This document shows positions 44,219-52,585 of a stretch of 64,000 nt of DNA, piece by piece. The stretch spans positions 1,054,001-1,118,000 of the forward strand of contig NZ_WRXM01000001.1 of NCBI RefSeq assembly GCF_010119205.1, written 5' to 3'. Source of the DNA: Haloarcula limicola. GTDB taxonomy: Archaea > Halobacteriota > Halobacteria > Halobacteriales > Haloarculaceae. Within the stretch, counting starts at the first letter, position 1; every line of letters begins with the position of its first letter. The notes under the pieces are model-generated. The model was not told where the DNA came from, ran no database searches, and saw nothing but the letters and a program-made list of their open reading frames with translations. The position numbers were made by a program, and so were the translations under genes.

Positions 44219-44542
44219 TCACAGGCCGCCGGCGACGAGCGGGAGCGCGAGCGCGACGACGACGAAGAAACCGACGACCATGCCGTACAGCAGCCGTCCG
44301 AGTCGAACGTCGGCCGGCACCTCGCCGCGCAGTTCGGGCCGTGCCATCCAGACGTAGCGGTGGTAGGCCGCGGCTGCCGTCCCCAGCGCGACGAGCCCGG
44401 CGACCGACAGCGAGAACGGCAGCGACGCGCCGAACTCCATGACGTAGATGGGGCCGAAGGAGAAGCTTACCGCGACGCCCAACCCGCTGACGACCAGAAA
44501 GGGGACGGGGTCGACGGGCGTCCCGTTACGGTTCTCTATCAT
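44219..44542 (-). CDS. Small integral membrane protein
   Basis: 107 residues with three hydrophobic helices at about 13-32, 39-59 and 85-105, joined by a basic loop (YHRYVWMARPELRGEVPADVRLGRL). There are no cysteines, histidine clusters or transport signatures. The loop between helices 2 and 3 carries most of the positive charge and is probably cytoplasmic. Divergent from the 61-residue membrane protein gene. Function not recognised. Confidence 0.7.
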   Translation of the reverse strand: MIENRNGTPVDPVPFLVVSGLGVAVSFSFGPIYVMEFGASLPFSLSVAGLVALGTAAAAYHRYVWMARPELRGEVPADVRLGRLLYGMVVGFFVVVALALPLVAGGL

Positions 44543-44641
44543 CGTCTGTCAATCCATCTGAACGATAATCAGCGCTCTCATTCGGGTAGATATCGCGTGA
44601 CCTCCCCGTACGTATATGGAGGTGGACGCGACAGTAGCGCC

Positions 44642-44827
44642 ATGGCCGCAGACGGCGACGGGGACATCCGGGTCCTGCTGGTGCTCGACCTCCTGCTATC
44701 GCTCGCGTTCAGTACCGTCCTCGTCTGGGGGCTGAGCTTCTTCGAGTTGGCCGCGTTCACGCCGCGAACCGTCCTCCTCACGGCGGTGTTTCTCGCGGTC
44801 CTGACCTATCTCCTCGTGTTGCGGTGA
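44642..44827 (+). CDS. Very small two-helix membrane protein
   Basis: 61 residues read from the plus strand: an acidic start MAADGDGDIR, then two helices (LLVLDLLLSLAFSTVLVWGL and TVLLTAVFLAVLTYLLVL) around FFELAAFTPR. A TATATG element lies about 27 bases before the ATG, which supports a real leaderless gene. It is convergent with the cupin at 44849, 21 bp between stops. Function unknown. Confidence 0.7.
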   Translation: MAADGDGDIRVLLVLDLLLSLAFSTVLVWGLSFFELAAFTPRTVLLTAVFLAVLTYLLVLR

Positions 44828-44848
44828 CGGGGTCGGTCGGCTGCGCCG

Positions 44849-45190
44849 CTACTCCAGCCAGTCGGGATTCGGCCGCGGCGGGCTGAACACGTCGATCGCC
44901 AGCAGCACCTCGTCGCCGCGGTTCTCGGCGGCGTGGACTTCGTGACTCTTCAAGTGGTAGGACTCGCCGGGTCCGACGGTCACCGCCTCGCCGCCCTCGA
45001 GGACGAAGGTCTGTTCGCCCTGATAGACGAATCCCACCTGCTCGTGGTGGTGGCTGTGTTCGGGCACGCGCCCGCCCGGTTCGATGCGGAGATGCTGGAT
45101 GCTCATCTCCGCGCCCGCGGCCAGCTGCGTGAGGAAGACGCCCGGTTCGACTTCGACGGCGTTCGAGCTGTCGTCTGCTACGACGTCCAT
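44849..45190 (-). CDS. Cupin-domain protein with His-rich metal site
   Basis: 113 residues. Motif 1 GGRVPEHSHHHEQVGFVYQGEQTF provides a HxHHHE cluster and motif 2 GPGESYHLKSHEVHAAENRG supplies the final His, so a metal site is complete. It resembles small cupins related to pectin-degradation protein KdgF or ectoine-synthase-like regulators, but the substrate is not evident. The start at 45190 precedes an acidic segment (MDVVADDSSNAVEVEPG). Divergent from the membrane zinc-ribbon gene at 45304. Confidence 0.83.
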   Translation of the reverse strand: MDVVADDSSNAVEVEPGVFLTQLAAGAEMSIQHLRIEPGGRVPEHSHHHEQVGFVYQGEQTFVLEGGEAVTVGPGESYHLKSHEVHAAENRGDEVLLAIDVFSPPRPNPDWLE

Positions 45191-45303
45191 GGGCGGAACT
45201 GATGGCGAGCGGTAAAAACGATACCCGCCGTCGAAGGCAGTTGGGACGGGGTGAATCCCGCGGTTCGGAAGATATAGGAGCGTGGGCCCCTGAATCGGGG
45301 AGT

Positions 45304-45738
45304 ATGGCTGAGACCGGGCGAAAGCGGCCGTGGCTCGCCGCCGTACTCGCCTTTCTCTACCCCGGGCTGGGGCACGTCTACCTCCGGGAGTGGTTACGCG
45401 CGGTGCTCTGGTTCGGCCTCGTCTACAGCACGACGGCGCTGCTCATCGACGGGAACGCGATGGCACCGCTACAGAACGGCTTTACGCTCGACAACCTGCT
45501 GGCCGCCGCACAGAACGTCCCCCTCGAAGCCTCGGTCGCCGTGCTGGCGATCACCGCTCTGAACATGGTCGACGCCTACTGGATGGCGACCCGCGGGAAC
45601 GTGACCACCGAGGTCCTCGAAGGGACGAAGTGTCCCAACTGCGGGAAGGAACTCGACGACGACATCGAGTTCTGTCACTGGTGTACGACCGAGCTCGACC
45701 AGTACCGGACCGAGGCGGACGCCGAAGCCGAACAGTAG
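45304..45738 (+). CDS. Membrane protein with C-terminal zinc ribbon
   Basis: 144 residues. The N-terminal half has TM2-like hairpins (WLAAVLAFLYPGLGHVYLRE, then AVLWFGLVYSTTALLI) and a third hydrophobic stretch (ASVAVLAITALNMVDAYWM). It is followed by a cytoplasmic zinc ribbon, KCPNCGKELDDDIEFCHWC. A GATATA element about 30 bases before the ATG supports the start. YPGLGHVYLR is the TM2-family signature. It is one of several membrane or zinc microproteins in this part of the window; partner unknown. Confidence 0.8.
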   Translation: MAETGRKRPWLAAVLAFLYPGLGHVYLREWLRAVLWFGLVYSTTALLIDGNAMAPLQNGFTLDNLLAAAQNVPLEASVAVLAITALNMVDAYWMATRGNVTTEVLEGTKCPNCGKELDDDIEFCHWCTTELDQYRTEADAEAEQ

Positions 45739-45762
45739 GAAAAGAGCCCCGCTGCGTGCCGT

Positions 45763-46929
45763 CTACTTCTCGATGATGCTCTCTTCGATCTTCTCGCCGA
45801 AGTGCGTCGCCGTGTCCTCGTGGTAGACGAGGATCTCGTCGCCCGGTTCGAGGTCGGTGACCGCGATGCGACCGTCGCGCGCGTGTACCTTGATGGTCTC
45901 CGCGTTCTGGAGCAGCGTCTCGATGCGGTCGCCCTCCTCGGTCTCTGCCTGCACGCGGAACATCGGCCGCTTCTCGATCTTCGCGCGGCCGACGATGGCC
46001 TCGCGGGTGCGACCGTTCGAATCGACGATCTGGACCTCGTCGCCCGACTGGAGCTCCGAGAGGTACTTCGTCCCGCCGTCGGGCGTGCGGACGTAGGCGT
46101 GGACCGCGCCGGCGTTGACCCGGAACGGCCGCGAGGCGACGTACGGCGACTCGGCGGTCTCCGCGTGGACGAAGAAGAGGCCGCGGGCCATCGACCCGAC
46201 GAGCATCCCCTCGTCGTGGTCCATCAGGTTGCCCGTGTCGATGCAGACCCGGTCGGCCGACCCCGTCTGCTCGACGGCGGTCACTTCGGCGTACTCCAGG
46301 TCGAGTTGCTCGCGGCCCATCTCGTCGCGCACGTCGACGGTCTTTCTGATCTCGTCGATGTCGTCCGTGTCGAGTAAGACGCCGTCGACGCCGTGCTCCA
46401 GCGTCTCGTAGGCCGTGCGGGCGTCCTCGGCGGAGGTGACGCCGGTGATGAGGTCCGTCTCGTCGCCGACGCGAGCGATGAGATTTTCGAGGGGGATGAT
46501 CTGCCAGTCCTCGCCGATGACGATCGTGAAGTCGGCTTCGGTCGCCACCTCCTCGGCGAAGGCCTCGTAGTCCTCGTCGAAGATGCGGACGTAGCCGCCC
46601 TCGGGGGCCGCGCCGTTCTGCCGGAGCGAGGAGAGGTCCGCAGAGCCGGAGAAATCGGAGGGCAGATCGACGGTGCCGTCGCCCTCGCCGTCCTTGCCGA
46701 CGACGGTCGCGTCGGCGTCGGAGTCGTCGGCCTCGGCCTCCATGACGTGGACGTCGCCGTTCGTGAACGCGGCGACGTTGACCGAGCCGAGGTCGCGGAC
46801 GCGCTCTACGTCCGCTTCGTCGACCAGCACCCAGTCTACGCCCGCTTCGAGTCCGGCGGTGATGCGACGCTTTCGCGCCTCCCAGTCGCCGACCTCGTCG
46901 TCGGCTTTGAGCCACACGCTTCGTGTCAT
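45763..46929 (-). CDS. 3-dehydroquinate synthase II (archaeal type)
   Basis: 388 residues. Oxidative deamination and cyclisation of ADH (2-amino-3,7-dideoxy-hept-6-ulosonate) to 3-dehydroquinate, the archaeal alternative to AroB. Family features: N-terminal SVWLKADDEVGDWEARK with a DVERVRDLG segment, ENLIARVGDETDLI, RVCIDTGNLMDHDEGMLVGS, RPFRVNAGAVHAYV and C-terminal GDEILVYHEDTATHFGEKI. The central section (residues 65-115) has an acidic, low-complexity insertion. The partner enzyme ADH synthase is encoded at 48258 on the same strand, separated by a plus-strand MinD-like gene. Confidence 0.93.
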   Translation of the reverse strand: MTRSVWLKADDEVGDWEARKRRITAGLEAGVDWVLVDEADVERVRDLGSVNVAAFTNGDVHVMEAEADDSDADATVVGKDGEGDGTVDLPSDFSGSADLSSLRQNGAAPEGGYVRIFDEDYEAFAEEVATEADFTIVIGEDWQIIPLENLIARVGDETDLITGVTSAEDARTAYETLEHGVDGVLLDTDDIDEIRKTVDVRDEMGREQLDLEYAEVTAVEQTGSADRVCIDTGNLMDHDEGMLVGSMARGLFFVHAETAESPYVASRPFRVNAGAVHAYVRTPDGGTKYLSELQSGDEVQIVDSNGRTREAIVGRAKIEKRPMFRVQAETEEGDRIETLLQNAETIKVHARDGRIAVTDLEPGDEILVYHEDTATHFGEKIEESIIEK

Positions 46930-47023
46930 AGAGCCACGTCCGCGACGGCGGGGCTTGAACGTGGCGGACTCAGCGCCGTGACTCCCCGTCGGTTTTCAAC
47001 GCTGAGAACGTGAGCGATAGTGT

Positions 47024-47040
47024 TATCAGTTTCTCTGATA
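47024..47040. promoter_or_regulatory. Inverted repeat TATCAG-N5-CTGATA between DHQ synthase II and MinD-like gene
   Basis: Perfect six-base arms with a five-base spacer lie 49 bases before the MinD-like ATG and 95 bases before the divergent DHQ synthase ATG. A dimeric regulator could act on either gene. Confidence 0.42.
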
Positions 47041-47088
47041 GATTGAGATTGTAACAGGATTCGGGCGAGAGTCAGGTAGTTGTTACGC

Positions 47089-48261
47089 ATGGTCACGAAT
47101 CACGTCTACACGGTCGCTGGTGCAAAGGGCGGCGTCGGGAAGACGACGACGAGTATCAACCTCGGGGCGTCGCTGGCGGCGGCCGGCCGTTCGACGGTCG
47201 CAGTGGAACTGGACCTGGCGATGGCGAACCTCGTCGACTTTCTTGAACTGGACATCGACGTTCGGACGGCGACGACGCTCCACGACGTGCTCGCCGGCGA
47301 AGCCGAAGTGAAGTCCGCTATCTACGAGACCGAGGCGGGACTCGCCGTCGTCCCGAGCGGGACGGACCTCGACGGGTACGCGGAGACGGACTTGGACCGA
47401 CTGTCCGAAGTGGTCGAGACGCTCCGCTGGCACTACGACGCGGTGATACTCGATACGCCCGCCGGCCTGAGCGAGGAGACCGTTCGGCCGATGCAGTTGG
47501 CCGACGAGACGCTGCTCGTCTCGACGCCCCGAGTCGCCTCGATCCGGAACGCCCGGAACACGAAGGAACTGGCGGAGCGCGTCGACACCGACGTCCGCGG
47601 CCTCGTCCTGACGAAGTCCGGGACCGGTGCCTCGCCCGGCGCGGATCGGATCTCGGAGTTCCTCGACGTCGAGTTGCTCGGCCACGTCCCCGAGGACGAC
47701 GCCGTTCCCCACTCCCAGGACGCGGGCCGACCCGTCGCGGTGAACGCGCCCCAGAGCGGTGCCGCCATCGCCTACCGCAGGATAGCCCGACAACTTGTCG
47801 AGGGATCGACAGCAATCGGTTCGGAGACGACGGCCGATTCGGAGGCGACGGCCGCGACGGTGAGCCCCGAGACCGGCTCCGAGGAACGATCTGCCACCCC
47901 CATGACCGACGTACCGGCCGCAGACGGACAGTGCGACGGGGAATCGAGGCCCCCCGAGGAGTACGGGCGAGCGATGGCCGTCGAACCCGCCACGAGGGAC
48001 GGCGACGACGGAGCGGCCGGCGACGATACAGGGGCGGTGTCGGAATCGGACTCCGCCGACGCCGTCTCCGACGTCGACTTACTCGGCGACGAGTCGGCGA
48101 CTCACTCGTCGGCGGTCGAGGGCCCACGCGCCGAGGCGGACTCCGAAGCGAACGGCGAGGAACCGGACGACGAGGCCACTCCGGGAGAGGACCCCTCGAA
48201 AACGGCAGAGAGCGACACCGCGTCGCTCGGGTCGCAGATACGGTCGCTGTTCGGGTTCTAG
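47089..48261 (+). CDS. MinD/ParA-like ATPase with acidic linker and membrane-targeting-like tail
   Basis: 390 residues. The P-loop KGGVGKTT with signature Lys13 starts the ATPase domain (about 4-240), with VELDLAMANLVDFL, LDTPAGLSEETV and LLVSTPRVASIRN as switch and base motifs. Residues 245-375 are an Asp/Glu/Ala/Ser-rich disordered linker. The last residues SLGSQIRSLFGF form a short amphipathic helix like MinD membrane-targeting sequences. Haloarchaeal MinD paralogues position motility and chemotaxis arrays rather than FtsZ; which applies here is not shown. ATG at 47089 is preferred to a TTG nine bases earlier. The stop overlaps the converging ADH synthase stop by four bases. Confidence 0.88.
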   Translation: MVTNHVYTVAGAKGGVGKTTTSINLGASLAAAGRSTVAVELDLAMANLVDFLELDIDVRTATTLHDVLAGEAEVKSAIYETEAGLAVVPSGTDLDGYAETDLDRLSEVVETLRWHYDAVILDTPAGLSEETVRPMQLADETLLVSTPRVASIRNARNTKELAERVDTDVRGLVLTKSGTGASPGADRISEFLDVELLGHVPEDDAVPHSQDAGRPVAVNAPQSGAAIAYRRIARQLVEGSTAIGSETTADSEATAATVSPETGSEERSATPMTDVPAADGQCDGESRPPEEYGRAMAVEPATRDGDDGAAGDDTGAVSESDSADAVSDVDLLGDESATHSSAVEGPRAEADSEANGEEPDDEATPGEDPSKTAESDTASLGSQIRSLFGF

Positions 48262-49061
48262 GCTTCGACGGCCAACCCGGCGTCCCGGAGCGCGTCGGCG
48301 GCCTCGCTGTCGTCGTGGACGACGTTCGCGACGGCTCGGGTTATCTTCTCGGGGTCCTCGTGCTGGAAGATCGAGCGCCCCATCGAGACGCCGGCGGCAC
48401 CGGCGTCCATCGCGCCGCGGACCATCTGCAGAGTCTCCTGGTCCGTGCCGCGCGACCCGCCGGCGATGACCACCGGCAGCGACGTGGACTCGACGACGTG
48501 CTGGAAGGTCTCCGCGTCGCCGGTGTAGGCGGTCTTGACGACGTCCGCGCCGAGTTCCTCGCCGAGACGGACGGCGTGGCCGACCGCCTGGTTGAACTCC
48601 GCCGCCTCGGGATCGATCTCCGGTCCGCGGGCGTAGGTCATCGCCAGCACCGGCAGCCCGTAGCGCTCGGCTTCGCCGGTCAGTTCGGCGAGTCCGGCGA
48701 TCTGTTCGCGCTCGTACTCGCTGCCGACGTTGATGTGGAAGGAGACGGCGTCGGCCCCCGCGCGGATGGCGTCCTCGACGGTGCCGGTCCGGCGCTTGTC
48801 GTCCTCGTCGGGGCCGATGGAGGTCGAGCCGTTGAGGTGGGCGATATACCCCGCGTCGTTCTTGTTCGGATGGACGCGGCCGGCGATGCCCCGCTGGGTG
48901 AGGACGGCGTCGGCTCCGCCGCGCGTGACCGCGTCGATCGTCGATTCGATGTCTTTGAGTCCCGTTACGGCACCCATCGTGATACCGTGGTCCATCGGGA
49001 CGACGACGTAGCGGCCGTCTGTCCCGATGCGGTCGAGTCGTGTTCGTTTCCCTGCGTTCAT
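48258..49061 (-). CDS. 2-amino-3,7-dideoxy-D-threo-hept-6-ulosonate (ADH) synthase
   Basis: 267-residue class I aldolase-fold enzyme making ADH from aspartate semialdehyde and a 6-deoxy-5-ketofructose phosphate, the first archaeal shikimate step. The Schiff-base Lys176 lies in ADVVKTAYTGD, the phosphate-binding motifs in VIAGGSRGTDQ and GVSMGRSIFQ, and the family N-terminal segment is VVPMDHGITMGAV. A true fructose-bisphosphate aldolase is the alternative, but the proximity of DHQ synthase II and trp genes favours ADH synthase. It lies 26 bases after trpA and may share the trpCBA transcript. Confidence 0.9.
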   Translation of the reverse strand: MNAGKRTRLDRIGTDGRYVVVPMDHGITMGAVTGLKDIESTIDAVTRGGADAVLTQRGIAGRVHPNKNDAGYIAHLNGSTSIGPDEDDKRRTGTVEDAIRAGADAVSFHINVGSEYEREQIAGLAELTGEAERYGLPVLAMTYARGPEIDPEAAEFNQAVGHAVRLGEELGADVVKTAYTGDAETFQHVVESTSLPVVIAGGSRGTDQETLQMVRGAMDAGAAGVSMGRSIFQHEDPEKITRAVANVVHDDSEAADALRDAGLAVEA

Positions 49062-49087
49062 GTTATGCGAGACTGTGGCAAGAGCGA

Positions 49088-49966
49088 TTATGTGCGTTCC
49101 GGTTGCGGCCGTTCCTGTGCTCCTCGGAGGGCCCCCTGTTTGAGTTCCCGGGCGAGCGATTCGAGGTCGTCGGCGACCGCCTCGGTCGGCCTGCCGTTCT
49201 CGTGGCCCTCGGCGACGATGTCGACGAGCGCGGACCCGACGATGACGCCGTCTGCCCCCGCGGCGACGATCTCCTCGGCGTGGTCGCCGGTCTTGATGCC
49301 GAACCCGACGGCCTTGGGGACGTCCCAGTCCGAGAGGCGGGCGAGCGACGCGCCCGTCGCATCGTCCACGTCGTCGCGCGCGCCGGTGACGCCCATCCGG
49401 GCCTGCACGTAGACGTACCCCGAGACCTGCTCGCGCATCCGGTCGAGTCGGTCGCCCTCGGTCGTCGGCGCGACGATGAATATCAGGTCGAGGCCGAACT
49501 CGTCACAGGCGTCTCGGAGCGGCCTCGCTTCCTCAGCCGGGAGGTCGGGGACGACGAACCCCTCGATGCCCACGTCGGCGGCCTTCTCGACGAAGGGGCG
49601 CGGGCCTTCTTGGCTCGCGGTTTCACCGCTCGCGTTCTCCGAGGCGCGCTTCGCCTCGCTGTTCCCGTACTGGTAGATGAGGTTGTAGTACGTCATACAG
49701 ACCAGCGGCACGTCCACGTCGAGGTCGGCGACGAACTCGAAGAACCGCCCGGGGGTCATCCCGGCGTCGAGCGAGCGAACGATGGCGTTCTGGATGGTCT
49801 TGCCCTCCGCGATGGGCTCCGAGAACGGCAGGCCGAGTTCGATGACGTCCGCGCCGCCCTCGGCGAGCGCTTCGACGTAGGCGAGCGACTCCTCGTAGCT
49901 CGGGTCGCCCGCGGCGAGGTAGGGGACGAACGCGGGTTCGTCCGCGAAGGCGCGTTCGAGACCCAT
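49088..49966 (-). CDS. trpA: Tryptophan synthase alpha subunit
   Basis: 292 residues. Cleaves indole-3-glycerol phosphate to indole, which channels to TrpB. The general acid/base Glu43 (equivalent of Glu49) is in [10 protein letters not shown]. The second catalytic carboxylate, normally Asp60, is Glu54 in EPIAEGKT. The phosphate loop includes [11 protein letters not shown] and VIVGSALVD. Residues 105-125 contain an extra Ala/Ser/Glu-rich insertion. The start ATG shares its first base with the trpB stop, giving tight coupling. Order trpC-trpB-trpA. Confidence 0.95.
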   Translation of the reverse strand: MGLERAFADEPAFVPYLAAGDPSYEESLAYVEALAEGGADVIELGLPFSEPIAEGKTIQNAIVRSLDAGMTPGRFFEFVADLDVDVPLVCMTYYNLIYQYGNSEAKRASENASGETASQEGPRPFVEKAADVGIEGFVVPDLPAEEARPLRDACDEFGLDLIFIVAPTTEGDRLDRMREQVSGYVYVQARMGVTGARDDVDDATGASLARLSDWDVPKAVGFGIKTGDHAEEIVAAGADGVIVGSALVDIVAEGHENGRPTEAVADDLESLARELKQGALRGAQERPQPERT

Positions 49967-51228
49967 CAGAGGCCACCTCCGCCCACGCGGTTGAGAACGG
50001 ACATATCGGGCGCGACGTCGAGGTCGCGCTTGCTCGTCTCCTCGACGACCGTCTCCAGGTCCTTGTCCCCGCGACCGGAGACGTTGACGACGACGGTGTC
50101 GCCCAGTTCGTCGTGGTGCTCCTCCAGATAGCCGAAGGCGTGGGCGGTCTCCAGCGCCGGGATGACGCCCTCGTCCTGCGACAGTCGATGGAACGCCTCC
50201 AGCGCGGCGTCGTCGTCGACGTTGGCCGGAATCACGCGCCCCTCGTCGACGAGGTGGGCGAGCTCCGGGCCGACGCCGGCGTAGTCTAGCCCGGCCGAGA
50301 CGGAGTGTGACTCCATGATCTGCCCGTCCGAGTCCTGAAGCAGTTTCGTCCGCGCGCCGTGGAGGACGCCCTCGCCGCCCGTCGAGAGCGTCGCGGAGTT
50401 GGGCGCGACGCCCTCCTCCTCGTCGACTTCCAGCGAGGAGCCGCCGGCCTCGACGGCGTGGAGTTCGACCCCCGTGTCGTCGACGAACTCCGCGAACGCG
50501 CCCATCGTGTTCGACCCGCCGCCGGCGCAGGCGACGACCGAATCCGGCAGACCGCCGGTCTTCTCGATGGCCTGCTCGCGGGCCTCCTCGGAGATGACCG
50601 ACTGAAAGTCCCGGACCATCTTCGGGAACGGGTGCGGGCCGACGACGCTTCCGATGACGTAGTGGGTCTCCTCGACGGTGGTCGCCCAGTCCCGCATCGT
50701 CTCCGAGATTGCCTCCTTCAGCGTGCCCCGGCCCACCGTGACCGGGTTGACCTCCGCGCCGTTGATGCGCATGCGGAAGACGTTGGGCCGCTGGCGGGCG
50801 ATGTCCGTCTCGCCCATGTAGATCTCACACGGCATGTCGAGGTGCGCGGCGGCCATCGCCGTTGCGGTGCCGTGCTGGCCCGCGCCCGTCTCGGCGATGA
50901 TGCGCTCCTTGCCCATGTACTTCGCCAGCAGGACCTGTCCGAGCGCGTTGTTGAGCTTGTGCGCGCCGCCGTGGACGAGGTCCTCGCGCTTGAGGTACAC
51001 CTCGGTGTCGTAGCGGGCCGAGAGCTGCTCGGCGCGCTGCAGCGGCGTCGGCCGACCGCCGAAGTCCGCCAGTCGCCGCCGGAACTCGTCCATGAAGCCG
51101 TCCTCGTTCTCCAGCACGTACCGCTCGTAGGCGTCGGCCAACTCCTCGATGGCCGGCATCAGCGCCTCGGGCACGTACTGTCCGCCGTACTCGCCGAACT
51201 TGGGGTCGTGTGCGTCGTCCGTACTCAT
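49966..51228 (-). CDS. trpB: Tryptophan synthase beta subunit
   Basis: 420 residues. PLP enzyme condensing indole with serine. The PLP Lys91 is in [12 protein letters not shown], the phosphate-binding [10 protein letters not shown] is intact, and the N-terminal [20 protein letters not shown] is diagnostic of the TrpB1 (not TrpB2) class that pairs with TrpA. The acidic N and C termini are typical haloarchaeal. The start overlaps the trpC stop by four bases and the stop overlaps trpA, so all three are translated together. Confidence 0.97.
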   Translation of the reverse strand: MSTDDAHDPKFGEYGGQYVPEALMPAIEELADAYERYVLENEDGFMDEFRRRLADFGGRPTPLQRAEQLSARYDTEVYLKREDLVHGGAHKLNNALGQVLLAKYMGKERIIAETGAGQHGTATAMAAAHLDMPCEIYMGETDIARQRPNVFRMRINGAEVNPVTVGRGTLKEAISETMRDWATTVEETHYVIGSVVGPHPFPKMVRDFQSVISEEAREQAIEKTGGLPDSVVACAGGGSNTMGAFAEFVDDTGVELHAVEAGGSSLEVDEEEGVAPNSATLSTGGEGVLHGARTKLLQDSDGQIMESHSVSAGLDYAGVGPELAHLVDEGRVIPANVDDDAALEAFHRLSQDEGVIPALETAHAFGYLEEHHDELGDTVVVNVSGRGDKDLETVVEETSKRDLDVAPDMSVLNRVGGGGL

Positions 51229-52016
51229 GTGTCAGTCTCCGCCTGTGTCAGTCGCCGCGTGTTCGCCGCCACGTCGGAGTCCCCGCCGTGGTCCATGATG
51301 GCCGAGCCGACGAGCAACGCGTCGGCTCCGGCCTCGCGCATCCGCGCGACGTCGTCCGGTGTCCCTATGCCGCTTTCCGCAATGAGCGTGACGTTCTCGG
51401 GGGCCGCGTCCGCCGCCGCCGGGAACGTCCCAAGGTCGACCTCCAGTTTCGCCAGGTCGCGGTTGTTCACGCCGATGATATCCGCGCCCGCCGCGACGGC
51501 CCGTTCGACCTCCGCTGCGGTGTGGGCCTCGACGAGCACCTGGAAGCCGCGGTCGCGGGCCGCCGCGAGCAGGTCCTCTAAATCGTCGGTGCCGTCCTCG
51601 TCCAGAAACCGGACGATGAGGAGCACTACGTCGGCCGCGACGACGTCCAGTTGCGCCTCGTGGAGGACGAAGTCCTTCCGGAGGACGGGCACGTCCACCG
51701 CCTCGCGAACTCGCTCCAGCGTCTCGGCGGAGCCGCCGAAGTGCTCGGGTTCGGTCAGCACCGACAGCGCCGCCGCGCCGCCCTCGACCATCCGTTCGGC
51801 GAGTTCGATCGGGTCGTCCGTTCGCTCGCCGTCTGCGGTCGGGCTGGTCGGCTTGACTTCCGCGATTATCGGGACGCGTTCGTCATCCTCGGCCGCCTCG
51901 AACGCGTCGGTGAGCGACCGGGCGTCGACAGCCACTCGCTCGCCCCCGCCGCCCCGGTCGCGCGCCGCCGCGAGTATCGACTCGACTTCCGGTGCCAATC
52001 CCGCATCGGATTCCAT
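51225..52016 (-). CDS. trpC: Indole-3-glycerol phosphate synthase
   Basis: 263 residues. TIM-barrel enzyme making indole-3-glycerol phosphate, the TrpA substrate. Catalytic motifs: [11 protein letters not shown] (Lys), [14 protein letters not shown] (Lys), [10 protein letters not shown] (Glu), [14 protein letters not shown] (Asn, Arg) and [11 protein letters not shown]. First gene of trpCBA. Immediately upstream are a TATA element and a TGTACA-containing inverted repeat, suggesting repression by a TrpY-like regulator. The remaining trp genes (EGDF) are not in this window. Confidence 0.96.
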   Translation of the reverse strand: MESDAGLAPEVESILAAARDRGGGGERVAVDARSLTDAFEAAEDDERVPIIAEVKPTSPTADGERTDDPIELAERMVEGGAAALSVLTEPEHFGGSAETLERVREAVDVPVLRKDFVLHEAQLDVVAADVVLLIVRFLDEDGTDDLEDLLAAARDRGFQVLVEAHTAAEVERAVAAGADIIGVNNRDLAKLEVDLGTFPAAADAAPENVTLIAESGIGTPDDVARMREAGADALLVGSAIMDHGGDSDVAANTRRLTQAETDT

Positions 52017-52030
52017 TACTGGACACTAAC

Positions 52031-52044
52031 GTACAGAAGTGTAC
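52031..52044. promoter_or_regulatory. TRP-box-like operator GTACA-N4-TGTAC at the trpC promoter
   Basis: Perfect five-base arms, with a full TGTACA hexamer at 52040-52045. In Methanothermobacter the TrpY repressor binds TGTACA boxes. The repeat overlaps the trpC TATA element (TTTATGTA, complement of 52042-52049), which lies 26-33 bases before the trpC ATG, so occupancy would block TBP. Confidence 0.6.
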
Positions 52045-52049
52045 ATAAA
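52042..52049 (-). promoter_or_regulatory. TATA element of trpCBA
   Basis: TTTATGTA on the minus strand, 26-33 bases upstream of the trpC start at 52016; it shares three bases with the proposed operator. Confidence 0.6.
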
Positions 52050-52105
52050 CGTTGTTGTCTGCCGCGTGGGAATCTTGAAGGCCCGACCGGCCCTGCCTCT
52101 ACGGT

Positions 52106-52576
52106 ATGGACGCACCCACGACGGACGCAGGCATCTACGCCCGCGAGTCGGCGTATCTCGACTGCTTCGTCCAGTTCGGCGAGGCCGGCGACCGGGTCAT
52201 CTCGCTGTCGTTTCCGGACCAACCGGACGAGGACAGCGCCGAGGACCACCCGCTGTTGGACCGCATCGAGGACTACCTCAACGGGACCGAGGACGACTTC
52301 GCGGACGTGACCGTCGGCCTGACGGTCCCGACGGCTCAGCGAAAGGTTCTGGAGGCCGTTCGCGAGATCCCCTACGGCGAGGACGCCACCGTCGAGCAGG
52401 TCGCCCGGATGACGCCCGACCTGAGCGCCGGCGAGCAGGAGGACCTGACGCAGGTCCGGGAGGCGCTGGCGGCGAACCCCGTTCCGCTACTGATCCCGGA
52501 CCACCGCGTGCGCGACGGTCCCAGCGCCGCGCCACCGCCGGTCGAACAGAAGTTGCGGGCCGTCGAGGGACTGTAG
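52106..52576 (+). CDS. MGMT/alkyltransferase-like protein lacking the acceptor cysteine
   Basis: 156 residues. The C-terminal half has the O6-alkylguanine-DNA alkyltransferase winged-helix fold (VPTAQRKVLEAVREIPYGEDATVEQVAR, then ALAANPVPLLIPDHRVRDG). The acceptor motif is usually PCHRV; here the Cys is Asp132 (PDHRV). It cannot transfer an alkyl group the usual way and may act like an alkyltransferase-like (ATL) protein that flags lesions. The N-terminal 70 residues are an acidic domain. Divergent from trpC. Confidence 0.82.
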   Translation: MDAPTTDAGIYARESAYLDCFVQFGEAGDRVISLSFPDQPDEDSAEDHPLLDRIEDYLNGTEDDFADVTVGLTVPTAQRKVLEAVREIPYGEDATVEQVARMTPDLSAGEQEDLTQVREALAANPVPLLIPDHRVRDGPSAAPPPVEQKLRAVEGL

Positions 52577-52585
52577 TTCTGCGGT

